Assembly: GCA_031278675.1 (NCBI GenBank)
Contig: JAITJY010000213.1
Location: 1 to 9,544, forward strand
Length of the DNA stretch: 9,544 nt
Direction of reading: 5' to 3'
From: Bifidobacteriaceae bacterium
Lineage (GTDB): Bacteria > Actinomycetota > Actinomycetes > Actinomycetales > WQXJ01
Positions within the stretch are counted from its first letter, which is position 1, and every line of letters begins with the position of its first letter. Below, piece after piece: positions 5,209 through 9,544 of this stretch. The notes beneath the pieces were generated by a model, which had not been told where the DNA came from, searched no databases, and worked only from the letters and a program-made list of their open reading frames with translations. The translations under genes were made by a program, and so were the position numbers.

Positions 5209-6128
5209 TGCGTTTTCGGTTTGTCCTCGGAGAGATTCTGCACGGGTTTCGGCGCAATGCGTCGATGATCGGTGCTGTGATCCTGGTGACATTCGTGTCG
5301 TTGACGGCTGTCGGATCGGCCCTGATGATGCAGATCCAGGTTGACCGCATCCAGGGGGAGTGGTACGGCAAGGTTGAGGTGTCGGTTTACCTGTGCCCGG
5401 TTGACCCGGTAGACCAAGGTAACTGTGCTGGTGGGGCTGTTACCACAGACCAGCAGAAGGCGATCACGGATCGCCTTGAGTCCGAGGAATACGCGCCTTA
5501 TGTGGAGCAGGTCACGGTCCAAAGCGCCCAAGAAGTGTTCGACGAATACCAGGAACGCTATGCGGGTACCTATATGGCGGAGCAGATCACGGTGGAGACC
5601 TTCGGTCCCATTGTCCGGGTCAAGCTGACGGACCCGGACAAGTTTGAGGTAGTGACGGATGCGGTCTCAACCATGCCTGGGGTTTTGCAGGCCGTGGACC
5701 AGTCCGACTTGTTCCAGACGTTGTTTGACTTGTTGGGCAAGGTGCGCCTGGCGGCCTTGGCCGTGGCGGCGGTCCTGGCGGCGGCCGCCGTGCTGCTGAT
5801 TACCACCACGATCCGCCTGTCTGCGCTGTCGCGCCAACGCGAAACGGGGATCATGCGCCTGGTGGGCGCCTCGAACCTGTTTATCCAGCTACCTTTCATG
5901 CTGGAGGGCGCAGTGGCCGCATTGTTGGGTTCGGCTCTGGCGGTGGGTACGTTGTGGGGGGTGACTCATTTCTGGTTGGCCGGTTGGGTAGAAGATAATT
6001 TCACTTTGGTGATGGGCTCAATCCACGCGTGGGACGCTTTCGCTGTGGCACCATATCTGGTGGCGGCCGCTGTGGCGTTGGCCGGCCTCAGTTCAGTCTT
6101 GACACTCCGCCGTTTCACCCGGGTGTGA
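5208..6128 (+). CDS. ftsX: Cell division protein FtsX (membrane subunit of FtsEX)
   Basis: A 306-aa membrane protein with the FtsX layout: a cytosolic N-terminus; TM1 (about 18-41); a large extracytoplasmic domain (about 45-170); then TM2 (about 180-203), TM3 (about 228-252) and TM4 (about 279-300). The extracytoplasmic domain is where FtsX grips its peptidoglycan hydrolase partner. It holds two cysteines, C63 and C73, in a YLCP...GNCAGG loop that could form a disulfide outside the cell. The cytosolic loop RQRETGIMRLVGASNLFI (209-226) is the conserved coupling region that contacts FtsE. GGAGG just before the ATG (around 5200) serves as ribosome binding site within the end of ftsE. The M23 peptidase gene follows after 69 bases. 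Confidence 0.95.
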   Translation: MRFRFVLGEILHGFRRNASMIGAVILVTFVSLTAVGSALMMQIQVDRIQGEWYGKVEVSVYLCPVDPVDQGNCAGGAVTTDQQKAITDRLESEEYAPYVEQVTVQSAQEVFDEYQERYAGTYMAEQITVETFGPIVRVKLTDPDKFEVVTDAVSTMPGVLQAVDQSDLFQTLFDLLGKVRLAALAVAAVLAAAAVLLITTTIRLSALSRQRETGIMRLVGASNLFIQLPFMLEGAVAALLGSALAVGTLWGVTHFWLAGWVEDNFTLVMGSIHAWDAFAVAPYLVAAAVALAGLSSVLTLRRFTRV

Positions 6129-6143
6129 CGCAGGAGGTCGGCT

Positions 6144-6149
6144 TAGACT
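6144..6149 (+). promoter_or_regulatory. Candidate -10 box before the M23 peptidase gene
   Basis: TAGACT fits the TANNNT pattern 49 bases before the ATG. The matching -35 is poor (GTGTGA at 6123-6128 with a 15-base spacer). It may allow expression independent of ftsEX, but readthrough from ftsX is equally possible. Confidence 0.3.
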
Positions 6150-6197
6150 TCATACCGGGAAACGACAACTCTCACCGAAGGAAAGGGCATTAGTTCA

Positions 6198-7505
6198 ATG
6201 GTTGCGCTATCTCGGTTGCGCCGGGCGGCTACCGGGGCTGTGCTGGCTTTCGGACTCGTTTTGGCGGGTGGGGCTGGCCCGTCGAATGCCGCCCGGGACA
6301 AGGATGAGTTGGAGCGCCAGCGCGCGGCCAACCAGGAGCAGATCGACCAGCTCCGGTCAGATCTTGAGGGCACATCGGTGGCTCTGGCTGAGGCTTATCT
6401 CAGTCTTGAGGCCGCTAACAAGGAGTTGCCGCTGGCCCAGGCCACCTTGGAGGCCGCCCAAGCGGAGTTCGCCGGCGCGCAGCAAGAATACGAAGAGACG
6501 GTCCAGGCGCTGGCACGGGCAGAGTCACAAAAGGCCGAGGTCAGCGCCCAGCTTGAAGAAGATGTCGAGTTGGCCCGCGAATCGCGTTTGTCTTTGGGGG
6601 CGTTGGCGCGCGATTCGTTGATGGGCCGGGCCGCCGGCGATTCGGAATTGTTGGTCTTGTTGGGGGCCAGTTCGATCGACGATGCCGCCCGGGACCTTAT
6701 GGCCGCCGAGGCCGCGGCCCGTACCCGCACCTCGGTGATCACGCGCGCCCAGCAGTCGGCCGCCGCCAACAAGAACCGCCAGGCCCGCCTAGAGTCCGTC
6801 ACCGCTCAGATCGCCGAACTGAAAGACAAGGCCGAAAAAGCGCTGGCGAAGGCCGATGCCGCCCGCGCTGCCGCCGAGGAGGCGAAGGCTGAACTGGAGG
6901 AGCTCAAGGCCTCGATGGAGCAACTCGCCGCCGACTTGGAGGCGAAGAAGCAGGCCGACGAGGCCGCGAAGGCGCAGCTCGAAGAGGAGAACGCCAATGT
7001 CATAGCGGAGTTGGACCGGCTCTTGGCGGAGGAACGGGCGAAGAACAATCTGGCACCGCCGGTCACGGGTGCGGAACCGCCGCCGACGCCATCGGGCTTC
7101 TTCGGCCGTCCGCTCACCTCCATCCGGGTCTCTTCGCCGTTCGGGTGGCGGATCCACCCGATCTACGGCACCAGCCGCCATCACGATGGCGTGGACCTCT
7201 CGGCGGGCTGCGGCACCCCGATCTACGCCTCGGCGGCGGGGACGGTTATCTTCACGGGCTGGGCCGGTGGCTACGGCAACCGGGTGGTGATCAGCCACGG
7301 GAATGTGGGCGGCCAGTTGATGTTTTCGACCTACAACCACATTGTCAATGGCGGCATTTTGGTTTCTACCGGGAATACGGTCTCACAGGGTCAACAGATC
7401 GCGAATGTCGGCACCACCGGCGCCTCGACGGGTTGTCATCTGCATTTTGAGATCGGTATTGGTTCGGCAGCCGGGGTGGTCAACCCGATGAATTACATCT
7501 CTTAG
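6198..7505 (+). CDS. Secreted coiled-coil M23 (LytM) peptidase, likely FtsEX-controlled hydrolase
   Basis: A 435-aa exported murein endopeptidase. Residues 1-32 are a signal peptide (RLRR, a hydrophobic core, then SNA-AR). Residues about 34-285 are heptad-rich, Ala/Glu/Lys-rich coiled coil with a break near 148-165 (ELLVLLGASSIDDAARDL), resembling the hinge in EnvC and PcsB hydrolase regulators. A Pro-rich linker (286-304) leads to an M23 domain (about 308-435). The metal and catalytic residues are all present: H329 and D333 in HDGVD, H381, and H414/H416 in CHLHFEI. It is therefore predicted to be active, unlike E. coli EnvC, whose LytM domain is degenerate. Position just after ftsEX suggests that FtsX controls it, but that is inference. 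GAAGGAAAGG lies about 12 bases before the ATG, a rather long spacing. Confidence 0.9.
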   Translation: MVALSRLRRAATGAVLAFGLVLAGGAGPSNAARDKDELERQRAANQEQIDQLRSDLEGTSVALAEAYLSLEAANKELPLAQATLEAAQAEFAGAQQEYEETVQALARAESQKAEVSAQLEEDVELARESRLSLGALARDSLMGRAAGDSELLVLLGASSIDDAARDLMAAEAAARTRTSVITRAQQSAAANKNRQARLESVTAQIAELKDKAEKALAKADAARAAAEEAKAELEELKASMEQLAADLEAKKQADEAAKAQLEEENANVIAELDRLLAEERAKNNLAPPVTGAEPPPTPSGFFGRPLTSIRVSSPFGWRIHPIYGTSRHHDGVDLSAGCGTPIYASAAGTVIFTGWAGGYGNRVVISHGNVGGQLMFSTYNHIVNGGILVSTGNTVSQGQQIANVGTTGASTGCHLHFEIGIGSAAGVVNPMNYIS

Positions 7506-7624
7506 GGAACCCCGCCCATGATCTGTGTCGCCGTAGCCCGCCCGGCCGAGTCTTTGGTAGGTGACTGATGGCTAGAGGCACCCCACAAACTCTGGCCGCT
7601 TCGCTCCGAGGTTTTGCGGGGACC

Positions 7625-7643
7625 CCGAGTCAGCGAAACTCGG
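7625..7643. other. Hairpin in the smpB upstream region
   Basis: CCGAGT (7625-7630) and ACTCGG (7638-7643) form a perfect 6-bp stem with loop CAGCGAA, between the M23 gene and smpB. No T-run follows, so it may be a weak terminator, an mRNA processing or stability element, or chance. The gap 7506-7672 shows no other gene or clear promoter. Confidence 0.35.
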
Positions 7644-7672
7644 CTCAGGTGCAAAGGTTTCGGCCACATAGT

Positions 7673-8143
7673 GTGGCTAGACCAGATGGGAAACAGGTGG
7701 TGGCAACCAACCGCAAGGCGCGCCACGAATACCACTTGGATCAGACCTTGGAGGCCGGTTTGGCCCTGACCGGCAATGAGGTCAAAGCACTGCGTGCGGG
7801 GATGGCTTCCCTGGCTGATGGCTGGGTGTCCTTTGAAGCCGGTGAGGCCTGGCTGGAAGGCGTCCACATCCCCGAATATGCGCAGGGCTCTTGGACCAAT
7901 CATGCGCCCCGGCGCAAACGTAAGCTGTTGCTCCACAAGGACGAGATCCGCAAGTGGGCGGCCAAGACCAGCGAGGCGGGCGTCACCGTGGTGCCGCTGC
8001 AGCTTTATTTCAGGGGTGGCCGCGCCAAGGTGGAGATTGCTCTAGCCCGCGGTAAGCGCGAGTGGGACAAGCGCCAGGCCCTGCGCGAACGCCAAGACAA
8101 TTTGGAGGCCCGCCGGGCTATGCGCCACCGCGCCAACCGCTGA
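7673..8143 (+). CDS. smpB: SsrA-binding protein SmpB
   Basis: Binds tmRNA and takes it to stalled ribosomes for trans-translation. From GTG 7673 it is 156 aa, the usual length, and shows all family blocks: VVATNRKARHEY (9-20), LTGNEVKALR (32-41), VHIPEYAQGSWTNHAPRRKR (64-83), PLQLYFRGGRAKVEIALARG (108-127), DKRQALRERQ (132-141) and a basic C-terminal helix that enters the mRNA channel. The frame is open to ATG 7568, which has AGGTGA before it and would add 35 residues; those residues are low-complexity and unlike the family, so I prefer GTG 7673, although its AAAGG (7653-7657) is a distant 15 bases away. The tmRNA gene, often directly downstream, is not in the following 240 bases. Confidence 0.93.
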   Translation: MARPDGKQVVATNRKARHEYHLDQTLEAGLALTGNEVKALRAGMASLADGWVSFEAGEAWLEGVHIPEYAQGSWTNHAPRRKRKLLLHKDEIRKWAAKTSEAGVTVVPLQLYFRGGRAKVEIALARGKREWDKRQALRERQDNLEARRAMRHRANR

Positions 8144-8224
8144 CCGGCCCCTGGCGGGGGTGGGTTAGCTTCTCAGCCGCCTGTGCCGTCGCCGTGATGG
8201 GGGAAAGTAGGACCGGACATAATC

Positions 8225-8251
8225 TTGCGCGGAGCGCGCTGACCCGCGCAA
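8225..8251 (+). terminator. Candidate terminator hairpin after smpB
   Basis: TTGCGCGG (8225-8232) and CCGCGCAA (8244-8251) form a perfect 8-bp stem with an 11-base loop, 82 bases after the smpB stop. No clear T-run follows, which is common in actinobacterial terminators. A second GC-rich hairpin (GGCTG-CGC-CAGCC at 8307-8319, extended by GCC/GGC across a bulge) follows. The rest of the gap 8144-8385 holds no gene that I can support. Confidence 0.45.
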
Positions 8252-8373
8252 ACGGTTCACTTTCGCGTTAGAGCTGGCCGGGTGCGCGCGGGTACGGCCC
8301 AGGGCCGGCTGCGCCAGCCCGGCGCGTCGTGCTAACCACTGGGCCAAGGCGGCGGCGGCGCCCCGGCGGTCAC

Positions 8374-8379
8374 TACCCT
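8374..8379 (+). promoter_or_regulatory. -10 box placing transcription start at the ppk2 ATG
   Basis: TACCCT fits TANNNT and ends 6 bases before the ATG at 8386, the spacing at which transcription would start on the A of the start codon. No Shine-Dalgarno is present between 8360 and 8385. Together these predict a leaderless mRNA, which is common in Actinobacteria. Confidence 0.6.
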
Positions 8380-8385
8380 TGTCTT

Positions 8386-9264
8386 ATGACGTCACCGCCG
8401 ATCCCCAATTACGAACCGCACCCGCAGTCACCCAAGAAACTGTCGACCAAGGCCTATGAGGCTGAGTTGTACCGGCTCCAATCGGAGTTGGTGACCATGC
8501 AGGAATGGATCAAACGCGAAGGCAAACGCCTGGTGGTGATCTGTGAGGGACGGGACGCCGCCGGCAAAGGCAGCGCTATCGCGCGGATCACCCAATATCT
8601 CAACCCGCGGTTTTGCCATGTGGCGGCGTTGCCTAAACCGACGCAGCGCGAGCAAGGCGAATGGTATTTCCAGCGTTACGCGGCGCATTTGCCTTCGGCC
8701 GGTGAGATCACCATTTTTGACCGGTCCTGGTATAACCGTGCCGGAGTGGAGCGGGTCATGGGCTTTGCCACTCAAGAACAGTATAAGCTGTTCCTCCGCC
8801 AGGTCCCGGTCTTTGAGAACCTGCTCATCGAGGACGGCATTATGCTGCGGAAATACTGGTTCTCGGTGAGCGATGTGGAACAGGAAAAACGGTTCAAAGC
8901 GCGGATGGAAGACCCGTTGCGGCGCTGGAAACTGAGTCCCATGGATATGGCGGCAATTACCCGCTGGGAGGAGTATTCCAGAGCAAAAGATGACATGTTT
9001 CTAGCAACGGATACCGTCACGTCGCCGTGGTACACCGTGGAGTCGGAAGACAAAAAGCGGTCGCGAATCAACGTCATCGCCCATCTGTTGTCTTCGGTGC
9101 CTTACGAGCACCTGCTGCCGGAGCCGCTGGAGGTCCCGGAGCGCCCGCCGCGCAAGAACTACTACCGACCACCGCGTGACGAAGAAAACCACTACGTCCC
9201 GGACGTTGCCGCTGCCCTGGAACGCAAGCGCCGGCGTTCTGGTGGGACCAAACGGCGCGGCTAG
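8386..9264 (+). CDS. ppk2: Polyphosphate kinase 2 (PPK2 family)
   Basis: Transfers phosphate between inorganic polyphosphate and nucleotides; single-domain members of this size mainly make NTP from NDP. The 292-aa protein has Walker A GRDAAGKG (55-62), the LNPR motif (72-75), Walker B FDRSWYNRAGVE (111-122) and the lid module EKRFKARMEDPLRRWKLSPMD (about 167-187), then SPWYTVESEDKKRSRINVI (213-231), all family hallmarks. The C-terminus (about 275-292) is strongly basic. ATG 8386 is chosen over the open frame back to 8329 because the family alignment begins here and a -10 box sits at leaderless distance. Class I (ADP/GDP-using) is the likely subtype, but subtype is not proven from the motifs alone. 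In M. tuberculosis ppk2 also lies a few genes from sigH and aroA, so the neighbourhood is loosely conserved. Confidence 0.93.
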   Translation: MTSPPIPNYEPHPQSPKKLSTKAYEAELYRLQSELVTMQEWIKREGKRLVVICEGRDAAGKGSAIARITQYLNPRFCHVAALPKPTQREQGEWYFQRYAAHLPSAGEITIFDRSWYNRAGVERVMGFATQEQYKLFLRQVPVFENLLIEDGIMLRKYWFSVSDVEQEKRFKARMEDPLRRWKLSPMDMAAITRWEEYSRAKDDMFLATDTVTSPWYTVESEDKKRSRINVIAHLLSSVPYEHLLPEPLEVPERPPRKNYYRPPRDEENHYVPDVAAALERKRRRSGGTKRRG

Positions 9265-9350
9265 ACGGGATTGGGCGCGGGCGGCGCCTGACCTGGTGCG
9301 CGGCGAACCCCACTCGGCCGTGCGGTGCTGTGCTTTGCCGCAGGGCCGTC

Positions 9351-9363
9351 CCGCCACAGGCGG
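9351..9363. terminator. Candidate hairpin between ppk2 and the convergent permease gene
   Basis: CCGCC-ACA-GGCGG is a 5-bp stem followed on the plus strand by CCTCTTAGTTGTT, moderately T-rich. Another short hairpin (GGCGC/GCGCC, 9274-9288) lies just after the ppk2 stop. Either could end transcription between these convergent genes. The gap 9265-9410 contains no gene I can support. Confidence 0.3.
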
Positions 9364-9410
9364 CCTCTTAGTTGTTGGCCTGGCAAAGGGCGGTTAGACC
9401 GAACGTATGT

Positions 9411-9544
9411 TCAGATGGCGCGCAGCGCCACCGTGGGCGACAGTCGCGCCGCCTTGAGGGAGGGATAGAGCCCCGCCAGGGCACCAATCACCACCGAGAT
9501 TGCCGGGCCGGCCAGGAGGACCCACCACGGTATGGCGAAGGCGG
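9411..9544 (-). CDS. ABC transporter permease, MacB/FtsX type (C-terminal fragment)
   Basis: The last 43 complete codons of a minus-strand gene that continues beyond the window; stop TGA is at 9413-9411. The readable end has a hydrophobic helix (WWVLLAGPAISVVIGALAG) followed by LYPSLKAARLSPTVALRAI. The pattern hydrophobic segment, then GLYPxxxAARLxPxxALR, is the typical C-terminus of MacB-type ABC permeases, where the last transmembrane helix ends in a short cytosolic tail. The substrate cannot be judged from this fragment. It converges with ppk2. Confidence 0.85.
   Translation of the reverse strand, partial: AFAIPWWVLLAGPAISVVIGALAGLYPSLKAARLSPTVALRAI

Noticed and set aside
7568..7672. ATG 7568 as the smpB start
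   Set aside because: Although AGGTGA precedes it, the extra 35 residues do not resemble SmpB and include a hairpin-forming segment; GTG 7673 gives the standard length and N-terminus.
8165..8347. 60-codon minus-strand open frame between smpB and ppk2
   Set aside because: Arg/Ala-rich, spans two GC-rich hairpins, no ribosome binding site, and no recognisable family.
8326..8350. tRNA-like D-arm text (GGCCCAGTGGTTAGCAC) on the minus strand
   Set aside because: No matching acceptor stem, anticodon arm or GTTCGAATC-type T-arm follows within tRNA distance, so it is chance resemblance in GC-rich intergenic DNA.
1..9544. CRISPR array, mobile element, phage or defence system
   Set aside because: No spaced identical repeats of CRISPR type, transposase, integrase, terminal inverted repeats or defence-family proteins are present; all confident genes are housekeeping or stress-response genes with uniform composition.

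Overview
The window looks like ordinary core chromosome from a high-GC Gram-positive bacterium (Actinomycetota). The reasons are: a SigR/RsrA-type redox sigma/anti-sigma pair with a textbook SigR promoter; a 24-residue bL37-type ribosomal protein gene; GTGA-coupled starts and TANNNT -10 boxes, one of them placed for leaderless translation; an ftsE-ftsX pair followed by a secreted hydrolase and smpB; and consistently GC-rich third codon positions. I cannot name a genus. No phage, insertion sequence, integrase, CRISPR array, tRNA, rRNA or tmRNA is visible.

Layout. Positions 8-3068, minus strand, hold a tightly coupled operon of three genes transcribed leftward: a DoxX-like membrane protein, aroA (EPSP synthase) and rsgA (ribosome-assembly GTPase). 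Each junction is a 4-base GTGA overlap. aroA carries three in-frame 69-bp tandem repeats next to its active-site loop, and rsgA carries two in-frame 60-bp repeats just before its P-loop. Positions 3094-4140, plus strand, hold a SigR-type promoter, the sigR/sigH ECF sigma gene and its zinc-binding redox anti-sigma partner (ATGA overlap). Positions 4148-4222, minus strand, hold the tiny bL37 gene. A repeat-rich gap of about 300 bp follows. Positions 4519-8143, plus strand, hold ftsE, ftsX, a coiled-coil M23 peptidase and smpB. ppk2 (8386-9264, plus strand) has a promoter that predicts a leaderless mRNA. The window ends inside the C-terminus of a MacB/FtsX-type ABC permease on the minus strand (9411 to beyond 9544).

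How the genes work together. The sigma/anti-sigma pair should sense thiol oxidation and feed back on its own promoter. FtsEX is an ATP-driven membrane device that in other bacteria switches on a peptidoglycan hydrolase at the septum; the M23 protein encoded next is the obvious partner here. SmpB (trans-translation), RsgA (30S maturation), bL37 (50S subunit) and PPK2 (polyphosphate-dependent nucleotide phosphorylation) relate to ribosome upkeep or stress energy, but the sequence gives no evidence of one shared regulator.

I found no convincing novel multi-gene system. The points most worth following up are the unannotated-size bL37 gene, the coding tandem repeats built around perfect palindromes, the SigR autoregulatory promoter, the leaderless ppk2 and the FtsEX-linked hydrolase with an intact active site.
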